From: Ekhidna sp051379705
GTDB taxonomy: Bacteria > Bacteroidota > Bacteroidia > Cytophagales > Cyclobacteriaceae
DNA length: 64,000 nucleotides
Reading direction: 5' to 3'
Assembly: GCF_051379705.1 (NCBI RefSeq)
Contig: NZ_CP179868.1
Span: 1,922,001-1,986,000 of the forward strand
The notes under the pieces are model-generated. The model ran no database searches and had not been told where the DNA came from. It was given only the letters and a program-made list of their open reading frames with translations. Of this stretch, positions 45,163 through 54,202 are shown one piece after another. The first letter of the stretch is position 1. The number at the start of each line of letters is the position of its first letter. The position numbers and the translations under genes are program-made.

Positions 45163-46008
45163 CTAGTTAATGATTATTTTTTTTGTAACTCGTTTTTTAC
45201 CCTGTCCAATCTCCATTAGGTAAATTCCATCCTTTTGGCCGGATAAGTCAATCATTTCCGAATATGTCCCACCAAATCGTTCAAAATATCTACTGAACAC
45301 TTCCTTTCCTTCTAGATTGGAAACCTTAATACTTAACTCACCTTCCTGAGGCAACCGAAACCTAACCTTGAATCGACCATTCGAAGATGGATTGGGAAAG
45401 AAAACCAGATCTTCCAAATCAAGAACATTGCTCTCGTCAACTTTTCCCTTTTTACCAAATTCATTATCCACATCTGTGATTTTGACTCTTTTGATTACAA
45501 ACGAACGGACATGCCTTCTTTGACCTTCATCGTCATCCATTCTATCAAAAAGCATTTCCATTTCAATACCCAACTCATTCAATTTTTCACGATATTCTTC
45601 AATATCCATTCCATCAAGGCTGAGATCAAAAAAGCTATTTACGGAATCCCCATCGAAATGCTTGAAGAAAAATTGATTATCATCTTCATCACCGCCTTTA
45701 TGAAAAAACTTAAAGGCTGATCCATGATGATTTCTAAGCTGATCTAAATGCAGAAAGACATCCTTATCCTCTTCGTCATCAAACCAAAAATCAAACTCCT
45801 GTTCTTCCCCGGCAAATTCTTGGTATTGAGGATCGGCTCGCATTTCTTCTGTGCTGTTGTACTCCCCTTTGAAGGTCTTCTTTTCCCCATTTATTTCCTT
45901 TGTAATTTCAATTACAATTTTACTCTCCTCCTCCTCGGATTGAGCACTGGTCGCTGCGCTTAGAAACATTAAGGCAGCCGTTGTTAATAATTTCACTTTT
46001 GTTTTCAT
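45163..46008 (-). CDS. Secreted acidic protein with type IX secretion sorting domain
   Basis: A 281-residue protein with a signal peptide (residues 1-22), a very acidic middle region and a C-terminal type A sorting domain: DLVFFPNPSSNGRFKVRF, LSIKVSNLEGKEVF and DGIYLMEIGQGKKRVTKKIIIN-type ending. Such domains direct cargo through the type IX secretion system. I start at the ATG at 46006-46008 (MKTKVKLL); the longer frame to 46068 adds 20 residues before the signal peptide. It is divergent from the second histidine kinase with phased GTTAA repeats between, and may be a target of that regulator. Confidence 0.88.
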   Translation of the reverse strand: MKTKVKLLTTAALMFLSAATSAQSEEEESKIVIEITKEINGEKKTFKGEYNSTEEMRADPQYQEFAGEEQEFDFWFDDEEDKDVFLHLDQLRNHHGSAFKFFHKGGDEDDNQFFFKHFDGDSVNSFFDLSLDGMDIEEYREKLNELGIEMEMLFDRMDDDEGQRRHVRSFVIKRVKITDVDNEFGKKGKVDESNVLDLEDLVFFPNPSSNGRFKVRFRLPQEGELSIKVSNLEGKEVFSRYFERFGGTYSEMIDLSGQKDGIYLMEIGQGKKRVTKKIIIN

Positions 46009-46078
46009 ATCCTTTTTTGAGTTTTTAGTCACTTTAAATACCCATTCGAAAGTACGAAGCAGTGTCATATCGTACTGT

Positions 46079-46112
46079 TAATCAGCCGTTAATCCTTGTT
46101 AAAAAAGGTTAA
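46079..46112 (+). promoter_or_regulatory. Helically phased GTTAA direct repeats (second two-component operon)
   Basis: Four GTTAA elements have TAA cores at 46079, 46090, 46100 and 46110, spaced 11, 10 and 10 bp. The array ends 27 nt before the TAnnTTTG element of the kinase gene at 46152. It mirrors the array at 41228-41264 in copy number, spacing, core sequence and distance to the promoter. Confidence 0.65.
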
Positions 46113-46139
46113 ACAAGAACTACAGACACATCTTCATCG

Positions 46140-46147
46140 TATTTTTG
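46140..46147 (+). promoter_or_regulatory. -7 promoter element of the second histidine kinase operon
   Basis: TATTTTTG matches TAnnTTTG and ends 4 nt before the ATG at 46152, exactly as in the first kinase operon. A leaderless mRNA is expected. No -33 motif is visible at the usual distance. Confidence 0.6.
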
Positions 46148-46151
46148 GGAT

Positions 46152-47753
46152 ATGCAGCGGAAGACATTAAGGTGGATAATTGGACTCATGGGACTTGCCA
46201 TGATGGGGCTCATTGCATTCCAACTTTACTGGATCGATTCCTTAATTACAGCCAACGACGAACGCTTCAGAAAAGATGTCCTTGATGCCCTCAATACGGT
46301 ATCGAGCAAACTTGAAAAACAGGAAACCTATCTAGCGCTACAAAAGCTTAATTACCTAAATGCACGTGTCCATGAAGATGACGAAAAGTCGCGTATCCAA
46401 GAGTTAAAAGAATCTATCCAAGATCATAATGGGAACGTGAAAATCGTACAGCGAGGCAATCAGCAGGTATTCTATTTTGCTGATACTGTTAATGAAGGTG
46501 GGTTTGAATTTGTTGTCAACTTCTCAAGTGTTGCCGAAAATTTCTTCTTTGATGAAATGCCACCACCTCCTGGTAAATCGATGGAGCAAATGCTTGAAGA
46601 AAGAGATGTAAAAATCCAACAACTCGAAAACAGACTCGCAAAAGTTTCAAGGAAATATGAACTCACATTTGATGTAGTAAGGGATTTAATGGGCCCGAAC
46701 AGATCCGTAACATCAAGATTCAATCCTGAGCAGCTTGATTCTCTTCTAAAAAATGAACTTCAAAGAAAGGGAATCGACATTGATTTTGAATATGGTGTCA
46801 TTCAGCCGCATCAGCAAAGATTCCTACTTCTGACAAGTAAAGAAAATCAGGAAGAATTAGAAAAAAGTGAGCTCAGAGCTACACTCTTTCCAAATGATAT
46901 TTATGGAAATGATACGATGATTGCCATCGACTTTCCAGGAAAGCAAGGTTATCTGATCAGTAAAGTATGGTCTGCTATGGCAAGTTCAGGATTTCTTGTA
47001 CTAGTAATTCTATTTTGCTTTGGTTACAGCATACGTACAATCGTGCGTCAAAAAAAATTATCAGAGATGAAGAATGATTTCATCAATAATATGACGCATG
47101 AATTAAAGACACCAATTTCTACAGTCTCCCTGGCAGTAGAGGCGTTGAATGATAAGGACATTGAGCAGAGTGCCCTGCGTACTAAATATATCAAGGTAAT
47201 TGGAGAAGAAAATAAGCGCTTGGGAAATCAGGTTGAAAAAGTGCTGCAAATCGCCGCAATTGATCGACAGGATTATAACTTGAAACAGGAGATCCTTCGA
47301 ATGAGTGATATGGTTAAAAGCGCCGCTGATCATATTGCCATTCAAGTTGAGCAGAGAGGGGGAAGACTAAACATGATTCAAAAAGCAGAAAAAGATCTTG
47401 TACATGGAGATGAGATGCACTTAACAAACATCATCTTGAATCTCCTTGACAATGCCAACAAATATTCACCAGAAGCGCCAAACATTACGCTTAGGACAGC
47501 CTCGGATGAAGAAGACTTCATGATATCTATTCATGATAAGGGAATAGGTATGTCTCGAGAGCAACAGAAACACATATTTGAAAAATTTTACCGAGTCCCA
47601 ACAGGCGATCTTCACAATGTCAAAGGATTTGGGCTGGGTCTGGCTTATGTCCAAAGGATAGTGGAAGCTCATGGTGGTAGCATTCATGTGGATAGCGAGC
47701 CTGGAAAAGGAAGCAAATTTTCAATTACATTACCTCTAGCCAATGAAGCCTAA
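46152..47753 (+). CDS. Sensor histidine kinase (second pair)
   Basis: A 533-residue kinase with a membrane helix at residues 8-28, a long periplasmic region with a coiled-coil stretch (~135-175) and a second helix at ~277-297. The His box is NNMTHELKTPISTVSL, the N box NLLDNANKYS, and the G boxes DKGIGMS and GFGLGLAYV. It overlaps its response regulator by 11 nt. It is a paralogue of the kinase at 41303 with a larger sensor domain, and shares its promoter layout. Confidence 0.93.
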   Translation: MQRKTLRWIIGLMGLAMMGLIAFQLYWIDSLITANDERFRKDVLDALNTVSSKLEKQETYLALQKLNYLNARVHEDDEKSRIQELKESIQDHNGNVKIVQRGNQQVFYFADTVNEGGFEFVVNFSSVAENFFFDEMPPPPGKSMEQMLEERDVKIQQLENRLAKVSRKYELTFDVVRDLMGPNRSVTSRFNPEQLDSLLKNELQRKGIDIDFEYGVIQPHQQRFLLLTSKENQEELEKSELRATLFPNDIYGNDTMIAIDFPGKQGYLISKVWSAMASSGFLVLVILFCFGYSIRTIVRQKKLSEMKNDFINNMTHELKTPISTVSLAVEALNDKDIEQSALRTKYIKVIGEENKRLGNQVEKVLQIAAIDRQDYNLKQEILRMSDMVKSAADHIAIQVEQRGGRLNMIQKAEKDLVHGDEMHLTNIILNLLDNANKYSPEAPNITLRTASDEEDFMISIHDKGIGMSREQQKHIFEKFYRVPTGDLHNVKGFGLGLAYVQRIVEAHGGSIHVDSEPGKGSKFSITLPLANEA

Positions 47754-48435
47754 ATTATTAATTGTTGAAGATGACCCAAACCTCGGGGAAATTTTAAGTG
47801 AATACCTGAGCTTAAAGGGCTATGAAACCACACTCAAGAGAGATGGTGAGGAGGGAGGTATTGCCTTTAAGAATGATAGCTATGACTTGTGCATCCTAGA
47901 CTTGATGATGCCGAAGAAGGATGGATTTACACTCGCCAAAGAAATTAGGACAATCGATGAGGAAACGCCAATCATTTTTCTTACGGCCAAGTCCATGAAG
48001 CAGGACATTATTAAAGGTTTCACCATCGGTGCCGATGACTACATGACCAAGCCATTTAGCATGGAAGAACTGCTATTAAGAATTCAAGCGATACTGAAAA
48101 GGTCTACTAAAAATGAAGATGAAGAACCCTTCCCTAATCCTTTTAAAATCGCTGATCTCACCTATTATTATCAGGAAAACAGACTCATTACTCCAAGTAG
48201 AGAAATTAACCTTACCACAAAGGAAAATGAACTACTAAAAATCTTTTTTGAGAATGTAAATAGAACCGTTGAGAGAAGCATTGCGCTTAAGAAGATTTGG
48301 AAGGATGATAGCTACTTTAATGCCCGAAGTATGGATGTTTATATTGCGAAGATTAGGAAATACTTACAAGATGAACCCAGTCTTAAGATATTAACAATTC
48401 ACGGTGAAGGATTCAAATTAGTCGAGGTTACTTAA
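47743..48435 (+). CDS. OmpR-type response regulator (second pair)
   Basis: A 230-residue regulator with a receiver domain (IVEDDPNLGE, phospho-acceptor Asp53 in ILDLMMPKKDGF, FLTAKSMKQD) and a winged-helix DNA-binding domain from ~130 (SMDVYIAKIRKYL, ending IHGEGFKLVEVT). The start MKPKLLIVEDD overlaps the kinase gene by 11 nt. It is a paralogue of the regulator at 42531 and probably recognises the GTTAA repeats. Confidence 0.93.
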   Translation: MKPKLLIVEDDPNLGEILSEYLSLKGYETTLKRDGEEGGIAFKNDSYDLCILDLMMPKKDGFTLAKEIRTIDEETPIIFLTAKSMKQDIIKGFTIGADDYMTKPFSMEELLLRIQAILKRSTKNEDEEPFPNPFKIADLTYYYQENRLITPSREINLTTKENELLKIFFENVNRTVERSIALKKIWKDDSYFNARSMDVYIAKIRKYLQDEPSLKILTIHGEGFKLVEVT

Positions 48436-48503
48436 CTAAAATGTGGTTTGGATTTTGTATCTTTAGTAAAGAGCGATTCTAAGAACCTATCTAATTTTTT
48501 TAT

Positions 48504-49232
48504 ATGATACTTGTACCATCAATATCAGTTATTGAAGGCAGAACTATTCGCCTCACTCAGGGAGACTATTCAAGAGAAAAGGTATATGACAATACACCAA
48601 TTGATGTTGCAAAGCAATTTGAAGACCATGGTATTTCCCGGATTCATTTGATTGATCTGGACGGAGCCAGAAAAGGCACATCAGTCAATTATGATATCTT
48701 ACATATGATATCAGCTTACACAGATCTCAAAATCAATTTTACTGGTGGTTTGCATACAGATGGAGATGTATTGAAAGCATTTGAATATGGTGCAGAAAGC
48801 ATTACAGCTGCCTCAATAGCTGTTTCGAATCAAGAACAGTTTGCCAACTGGCTGATGTCTTACGGAAGAGAAAAGGTGGCTTTGGCGGCAGATAGTCTTA
48901 AAGGGAAAATCAGAATTCGTGGCTGGCAAAAGGCTACCTCAAAAGATCTATTTGATCATATCACCTACTTCTATGATCGGGGCCTTAAATACTTAAAAAC
49001 AACAGATATTTCTAAGGATGGTGCAATGGAAGGACCTTCTTTTGAATTATATAAAAAACTTTTGAAGGAATTTCCTGACTTATCAATATTTGCCAGTGGC
49101 GGAGTTCGCGGCATGGACGACATAAAGAAGCTCCATGATTTAGGTCTCTACGGCGTGATTTTTGGAAAAGCGTTTTATGAAGGAACTATTTCGCTAAAGG
49201 ACATTGACAGCTACCAGTCGATAGCTTCTTAA
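48504..49232 (+). CDS. HisA-like (beta/alpha)8 isomerase homologue lacking the catalytic Asp8
   Basis: A 242-residue protein clearly related to HisA, the ProFAR isomerase of histidine synthesis: IHLIDLDGARKG, KTTDISKDGAMEGPS, FASGGVRGMDD and GVIFGKAFYEG are all kept, as is the second catalytic acid Asp130 (LAADSLKG). However, the N-terminal VPSISVIEG has Ser8 where HisA has the catalytic Asp (usually PAIDL), and the phosphate loop reads NFTGGL instead of FGGGI. No other his gene is nearby. It may be a paralogue with a different reaction. A TATCTTTAGTA promoter-like string is at 48458-48468. Confidence 0.8.
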   Translation: MILVPSISVIEGRTIRLTQGDYSREKVYDNTPIDVAKQFEDHGISRIHLIDLDGARKGTSVNYDILHMISAYTDLKINFTGGLHTDGDVLKAFEYGAESITAASIAVSNQEQFANWLMSYGREKVALAADSLKGKIRIRGWQKATSKDLFDHITYFYDRGLKYLKTTDISKDGAMEGPSFELYKKLLKEFPDLSIFASGGVRGMDDIKKLHDLGLYGVIFGKAFYEGTISLKDIDSYQSIAS

Positions 49233-49594
49233 GGAGATTCCTCTCCATCATACTTGAACTTGTAAAGAAAGTAAAAAATAAAGTTGTACTTACTGACAGA
49301 TTCTTCCTCTTTTACTGAATCCACCTTATCAATTGGGCTATATATCGTTTGACTACTTCGTGAAGTTGCACTTTCAGGCTCCTCTTCAATGTCTTGATCC
49401 TGATCTATTTGCTGAGCTCCTGTTTCACCATCAGGTCGAATCATTGTCTGATCAGACTTGCGTCTACCTTCCTGCTCTTGCTCCTGACTGTTCGCTTTAT
49501 TCTTATTATCTGTGGTATTCGCATACCCAATATTTACAAAAATGAGCAATGCTAGAGTAGATAATATGTATTGGTGATTTTTCAAGATCCGCAT
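49229..49594 (-). CDS. Small exported protein of unknown function
   Basis: A 121-residue protein starting at the ATG at 49592-49594 (MRILKNHQ), with a signal peptide ending near GYAN (residue ~26), a polar Gln/Glu/Asp-rich stretch (residues 28-85) and a C-terminal aromatic segment YNFIFYFLYKFKYDG. I do not recognise a family. Its stop overlaps the stop of the HisA-like gene through a shared TTAA. The in-frame extension upstream to 49645 adds residues that would spoil the signal peptide. Confidence 0.6.
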   Translation of the reverse strand: MRILKNHQYILSTLALLIFVNIGYANTTDNKNKANSQEQEQEGRRKSDQTMIRPDGETGAQQIDQDQDIEEEPESATSRSSQTIYSPIDKVDSVKEEESVSKYNFIFYFLYKFKYDGEESP

Positions 49595-49692
49595 CTTAAT
49601 CCACAAATTAACGAAATTATAGACGGAAGGTTTAGTTTTTTTCAAAACTTAACACTTGAATTGTACTATTTCTAGAAACAATGTTGCCCTAT

Positions 49693-49724
49693 ATGAAAAA
49701 TGCCTACCAAAGCGGTAAGCATTT
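49693..49724 (-). terminator. Terminator of the rimP-nusA-infB operon
   Basis: The arms AAATGC-c-TACC / GGTA-a-GCATTT form a 10-bp stem with one mismatch and a 5-nt loop. On the minus strand the stem leads into a T-run (ATTTTTC). It begins 20 nt after the infB stop. Confidence 0.75.
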
Positions 49725-49744
49725 TAATATTGTTTATACTGGAA

Positions 49745-52450
49745 TTAAAGAGTCCGTTTAACTTCTTTCACTTCAAAGCCTTCGATTATATCGCCTTCTT
49801 TAATGTCATTGAAGTTCTTAATACTTAATCCACACTCATATCCGTTCTTAACTTCCGCAACATCTTCCTTGAATCGCTTCAATTGATTGATTTCTCCAGT
49901 ATATACTACAATGCCATCACGCACCAATCGTACTTGGTTGGATCGTTTCACGAGTCCATCTGTTACATAGCATCCGGCTACCGTACCAACCTTGGAAATC
50001 TTAAATACATCTCTCACCTCAATATTTCCAGTGATTACTTCTTCACTAGTCGGTTCAAGCATACCTTCCATAGCATCTTTCACATCATTAATTGCATCGT
50101 AAATAATCGAGTACAATCTAATTTCAATTTCCTCGGTCTCAGCGAGCTTCCATGCTCCGCCTGAAGGTCTTACCTGGAATCCAACAATTACCGCATCTGA
50201 AGCTGAAGCTAACAATACGTCTGACTCAGAGATTTGACCTACAGCCTTGTGGAGAATATTTACTTGAACTTCCTCTGTAGATAGCTTGAGCAAGGAATCT
50301 GCAAGTGCCTCAATAGAACCATCCACATCACCCTTGACAATAACATTAAGCTCTTTAAAGCTTCCGATCGCAAGCCTTCTACCAATCTCATCTAGCGTGA
50401 TATGCTTTTTGGTTCGTATAGACTGCTCTCTTAGAATTTGTTCTCGCTTATTGGCAACTTCTCGGGCTTCTCTGTCACTTTCCATGACGTTAAACTTGTC
50501 GCCTGCTTGTGGAGCACCATCCAGTCCAAGCATTAGTACCGGTGTTGACGGTCCAGCTTTTTCTAGTTTATGCCCTCTGTGGTCAAACATGGCCTTCACT
50601 TTACCAAAATACGGTCCTGCAAGTAGTACATCTCCAACTTTCAAAGTGCCAGCTTGAACCATTATAGTAGATACATATCCACGGCCTTTATCAAGTGATG
50701 CCTCAACTACTGACCCTGTAGCTGCCTTATTAGGGTTTGCTTTAAGTTCAAGTAACTCAGCTTCAAGTAGAACTTTGTCCAGCAGTTCATCAATACCTTC
50801 GCCTGTCTTGGCAGATACATGCTGACATTGGTATTTTCCACCCCAGTCTTCTACAAGAATGTTTATTTGAGAAAGATCCTCCTTGATTTTATCTGGATTA
50901 GCGTTTGGCTTATCTACTTTATTAATCGCGATTACAATCGGCACTCCAGCTACTTGTGCGTGATTAATGGCTTCTTTTGTTTGTGGCATAACAGAGTCGT
51001 CAGCCGCTACTACGATAATTGCTACGTCTGTGATCTTGGCTCCCCTAGCTCTCATAGCTGTAAATGCTTCGTGACCAGGTGTATCTAGAAATGCTACTCT
51101 CTTGCCACTTTCAGTCATCACATCATATGCACCGATGTGCTGCGTGATTCCCCCTGCTTCTCCTTCAGTTACTTTCGAATCACGAATGTAATCCAGTAAT
51201 GATGTTTTACCATGATCTACGTGCCCCATTATTGTCACAATCGGAGCACGGTCAACTAGCTTGCTTTCGTCATCTTCTACCTCAACAATATCTGTTTCTT
51301 CTTTGGCTTCTGTGAAGTCAACCTCATAGCCAAATTCGTCAGCAATTACTGTAATTGTTTCAGCGTCAAGTCTTTGATTGATCGAAACGAACATTCCCAA
51401 AGACATACATGCTGAGATCACATCATTAGCTGTGACGTCCATCAGGGACGCCAGGTCATTAGCAGATATATATTCGGTTACATGTAGTGTTTTTGATTCT
51501 TCCTCGGCCTGAAGCTGTCTTTCTTCTTCAGCTTCCGCCTTAGCAGACCGTTTATCTTTTCTATACTTAGACCTTTGAGATCCCCCTTTACCACTTCCAC
51601 CGCTAAGCTTGGCAAGTGTGGCCTTAATCTTATCTTGTATTTCCTTATCAGAAAGTTCTTCTGTTTTTCTTCCAGAGGTACTCCTTCCTCGATCGTTTCG
51701 GTTTCCACCGCCACCACCACCTCGCTGCGGTGGACCTCCAGCAGACTGAATTCGTTTCCTTGGACGTTTCTTCCTATCCTGATTAGAATCAGAAGACGCC
51801 ACCGGCTTTGGTTTGTCCTTAGGCAGCTCAATTTTATCAAGTACTTTGAGACCTCTTAGGGAATCCGCTTTTGCCTTGATAACTTCCTTTTCAGGCTTTT
51901 CTTCTTTGGCTGCTGGTTTTTCTTCTTCAACTTTCGCTGGTTCCTCCTTTTTTACTTCAGGAACGGCTTCTTTTGTTTCTTCTTTAGGGGTTTCCTTCGC
52001 TTTCGGCTCCTCTACTTTCTCCTCTACCTTTTCTTCAACAGGTTCCTCCGCTTTTACAGGTTCCTCTTTTTTCTTCTTATCAAGGTCAATCCTACCAACT
52101 ACTTTTGGGCCGTCTAATTTCGTTTTTGCAGAAATCTTCTCAGGCTCAGTCTCAGGATTAACATTATCCTTTATCAGAATTCTCTCATCCTCTTTCTTTT
52201 CTTCAGCAGAAACCTTCTCTGCATTTATGACAAGGTTATCTGTTTTCCCTCCAATGGTCAATTCAGATGCCTCTTCTTTATCATGAGCCGAATCAGCAAA
52301 CTCACGTGCAAGCATATCATACTGCTCCTGGGGAATCTTAGAGTTCGGGTTTGAGTCCACCTCGTGCCCTTTCTCTTTCAAGAAATCCAGGATAGTATTC
52401 TTACCTACGTTTAGCTTTCTAGCTACTTGACTTAATCTGTATTCTGCCAT
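49745..52450 (-). CDS. infB: Translation initiation factor IF-2
   Basis: A 901-residue IF-2. The N-terminal IF2_N domain (MAEYRLSQVARKLNVGKNTI) is followed by a long Lys/Glu/Pro-rich linker (residues ~90-215) and a Gly/Arg stretch. The GTPase domain has G1 GHVDHGKTS, G3 DTPGHEAF and G4 NKVDKP, and the C-terminal domains bind fMet-tRNA. It is the last gene of the rimP-nusA-infB operon, 21 nt after nusA, and is followed by a terminator. Confidence 0.98.
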   Translation of the reverse strand: MAEYRLSQVARKLNVGKNTILDFLKEKGHEVDSNPNSKIPQEQYDMLAREFADSAHDKEEASELTIGGKTDNLVINAEKVSAEEKKEDERILIKDNVNPETEPEKISAKTKLDGPKVVGRIDLDKKKKEEPVKAEEPVEEKVEEKVEEPKAKETPKEETKEAVPEVKKEEPAKVEEEKPAAKEEKPEKEVIKAKADSLRGLKVLDKIELPKDKPKPVASSDSNQDRKKRPRKRIQSAGGPPQRGGGGGGNRNDRGRSTSGRKTEELSDKEIQDKIKATLAKLSGGSGKGGSQRSKYRKDKRSAKAEAEEERQLQAEEESKTLHVTEYISANDLASLMDVTANDVISACMSLGMFVSINQRLDAETITVIADEFGYEVDFTEAKEETDIVEVEDDESKLVDRAPIVTIMGHVDHGKTSLLDYIRDSKVTEGEAGGITQHIGAYDVMTESGKRVAFLDTPGHEAFTAMRARGAKITDVAIIVVAADDSVMPQTKEAINHAQVAGVPIVIAINKVDKPNANPDKIKEDLSQINILVEDWGGKYQCQHVSAKTGEGIDELLDKVLLEAELLELKANPNKAATGSVVEASLDKGRGYVSTIMVQAGTLKVGDVLLAGPYFGKVKAMFDHRGHKLEKAGPSTPVLMLGLDGAPQAGDKFNVMESDREAREVANKREQILREQSIRTKKHITLDEIGRRLAIGSFKELNVIVKGDVDGSIEALADSLLKLSTEEVQVNILHKAVGQISESDVLLASASDAVIVGFQVRPSGGAWKLAETEEIEIRLYSIIYDAINDVKDAMEGMLEPTSEEVITGNIEVRDVFKISKVGTVAGCYVTDGLVKRSNQVRLVRDGIVVYTGEINQLKRFKEDVAEVKNGYECGLSIKNFNDIKEGDIIEGFEVKEVKRTL

Positions 52451-52471
52451 ATAAACCTTTCAAAAATAAAT

Positions 52472-53713
52472 CTATTCGAATTCCTGGCTGAGAACTCGAA
52501 TTAACTCATGTACTGTTTCTTCTTCTAAATCCGTTCTTCTTACCAAATCATCTGTGCTGAGCTTAAGCACACTCTTGGCTGTATCTAATCCAACTCGCTT
52601 AAGTTCATCAATAACCCAATCTTCCAGCTCATCAGTAAATTCTTCTAGATCTACATCTTCCTCCGATGCTTCATCCAGTTCTCTGAAAACATCGATTTCC
52701 ATACCCACTAATTTACTTGCCAATTTGATATTTTGACCACCTTTTCCAATAGCCAAAGATACTTGATCCGGCTTTAGATACACGGATACACGATCTTTCT
52801 CTTCACTAATTTTCATGCTAGTGATCTTAGCAGGGCTTAGGGCTCTAGCCAAATAGAGCTCAAGGTTATCTGTGAAATTGATTACATCTATATTCTCGTT
52901 CTGAAGCTCTCTAACGATTGAATGGATTCTCGAACCCTTCATTCCAACGCATGCCCCAACAGGGTCTATGCGATCATCATAAGATTCTACGGCAACTTTT
53001 GCGCGCTCACCAGGCTCCCTAACTACATTTTTAATCGTAATCAAACCATCGTATACTTCGGGAACCTCGGCTTCAAATAATCTCTCAAGAAATACAGGTG
53101 ATGTTCTGGAAAGAATGATCTTAGGATTACCATTTACCATTTCAGCTCTATGAACTATTGCTCTTACCCCATCCCCTTTTCTGTAACGATCTTTTGGGAT
53201 CTGCTCACTTTTAGGAATTGTAAGCTCGTTACCCTCTCCATCAGTTAGCAAAACTTCACGCCCAAGAACCTGATATACTTCCCCTTGGATGATTTCTCCT
53301 ACCAAATCTTTGTATTTCTGGAAAAGAATATCTTTTTCTAAATCTTTTATTTTCTGAATGAGAGTTTGACGAGCAGTCATCACAGCGCGTCTTCCAAAAT
53401 CTTCCAGTTTGATCTCTTCTGCTACTTCTTCTCCAATCTCAAAATCAGGTTCAATCTTTCTGGCGTCAGAAAAACTGATTTTATCGTGATCCCAAATATC
53501 TTCTGAATTGTCATCCACAATTTCTCTAAACCTCCAGATTTCAAGATCTCCATTGTCCGCATTGATTACAATATCGAAGTTGTCATCGGTTTCGTATTTC
53601 TTACGAATCATCGTTCTGAATACATCTTCCAGAATTCTGATCATTGTTGGGCGGTCAATGTTTTTGCCTCTGGCAAAGTCCGCAAACGAATCAATTAATA
53701 CTGACGCTTCCAT
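52472..53713 (-). CDS. nusA: Transcription elongation/termination factor NusA
   Basis: A 413-residue NusA with an N-terminal RNA-polymerase-binding domain, an S1 domain (residues ~135-200, VGEIIQGEVYQV), two KH domains (DPVGACVGMKGSRI and SLAIGKGGQNIKLA) and a C-terminal acidic segment with a helix-hairpin-helix-like end (residues ~345-413). It controls pausing and intrinsic termination. The stop of rimP is 1 nt upstream. In E. coli this operon is controlled by NusA itself; the leader hairpin upstream of rimP here may serve a similar purpose. Confidence 0.97.
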   Translation of the reverse strand: MEASVLIDSFADFARGKNIDRPTMIRILEDVFRTMIRKKYETDDNFDIVINADNGDLEIWRFREIVDDNSEDIWDHDKISFSDARKIEPDFEIGEEVAEEIKLEDFGRRAVMTARQTLIQKIKDLEKDILFQKYKDLVGEIIQGEVYQVLGREVLLTDGEGNELTIPKSEQIPKDRYRKGDGVRAIVHRAEMVNGNPKIILSRTSPVFLERLFEAEVPEVYDGLITIKNVVREPGERAKVAVESYDDRIDPVGACVGMKGSRIHSIVRELQNENIDVINFTDNLELYLARALSPAKITSMKISEEKDRVSVYLKPDQVSLAIGKGGQNIKLASKLVGMEIDVFRELDEASEEDVDLEEFTDELEDWVIDELKRVGLDTAKSVLKLSTDDLVRRTDLEEETVHELIRVLSQEFE

Positions 53714-53714
53714 C

Positions 53715-54161
53715 TTACTTGAATGATACTTTTACTTTTGATTGCTTTATTTCTTCAAATTTTAACGATTTAGTTGCTCCTTTTTGAGTCAATGTAATCG
53801 CATCTTTATCTACTTCCGATAACTTCCCTTCAACTCTTTCTCCGTTGTTAGTTTCTACCTCCAATTCTCGTCCAACATTTTTCAAATATTGTCTATGAAG
53901 TATTATTGGAAAATCTAACCCTGGAGAAGAAACTTCTAAGGTATACTTACCAGCAAAAAAATCTTCTTCTTCTATTTCGTTTCCTACTTGTCTACTTATT
54001 TGACTGCACTGATCAATTGAGATCCCATCATCACCATCGATAAAAACCAAAACTTTTTGATTTCCTGAACCTCCCTTGACCTTCACGTCAACAAGAAACA
54101 AGTCATCAAAATCCATTATCGCCTTCTCAGCTAAATCTCGAATTTTTTTCTCTTCTTCCAC
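53715..54161 (-). CDS. rimP: Ribosome maturation factor RimP
   Basis: A 148-residue 30S maturation factor with the usual two domains: the N-terminal part includes LFLVDVKVKGG and KVLVFIDGDDGISIDQCSQISRQVG, followed by YTLEVSSPGLDFPI, and the C-terminal SH3-like part ends at KVKVSFK. The start is GTG at 54159-54161; an ATG 8 nt upstream is out of frame. A perfect 12-bp hairpin with a T-run ends only 13 nt before this start codon. Confidence 0.93.
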   Translation of the reverse strand: MEEEKKIRDLAEKAIMDFDDLFLVDVKVKGGSGNQKVLVFIDGDDGISIDQCSQISRQVGNEIEEEDFFAGKYTLEVSSPGLDFPIILHRQYLKNVGRELEVETNNGERVEGKLSEVDKDAITLTQKGATKSLKFEEIKQSKVKVSFK

Positions 54162-54174
54162 AATTCCATGAATA

Positions 54175-54202
54175 AAAAGAGGGGACTGCTGTCCCCTCTT
54201 TT
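54175..54202 (-). terminator. Terminator-like hairpin in the rimP-nusA-infB leader
   Basis: On the minus strand AAAAGAGGGGAC-AGCA-GTCCCCTCTTTT is a perfect 12-bp stem with a 4-nt loop, continuing into TATTC. It lies between the candidate promoter at 54227-54234 and the rimP start at 54161. No minus-strand gene is seen upstream for it to terminate within the 331-nt gap, so it looks like an attenuator rather than an ordinary terminator. Confidence 0.75.

Noticed and set aside
51813..52286. 157-codon Ser/Phe-rich frame opposite infB
   Set aside because: It is the antisense of the Lys/Glu-rich IF-2 linker, which always produces such Ser/Phe-rich open frames.
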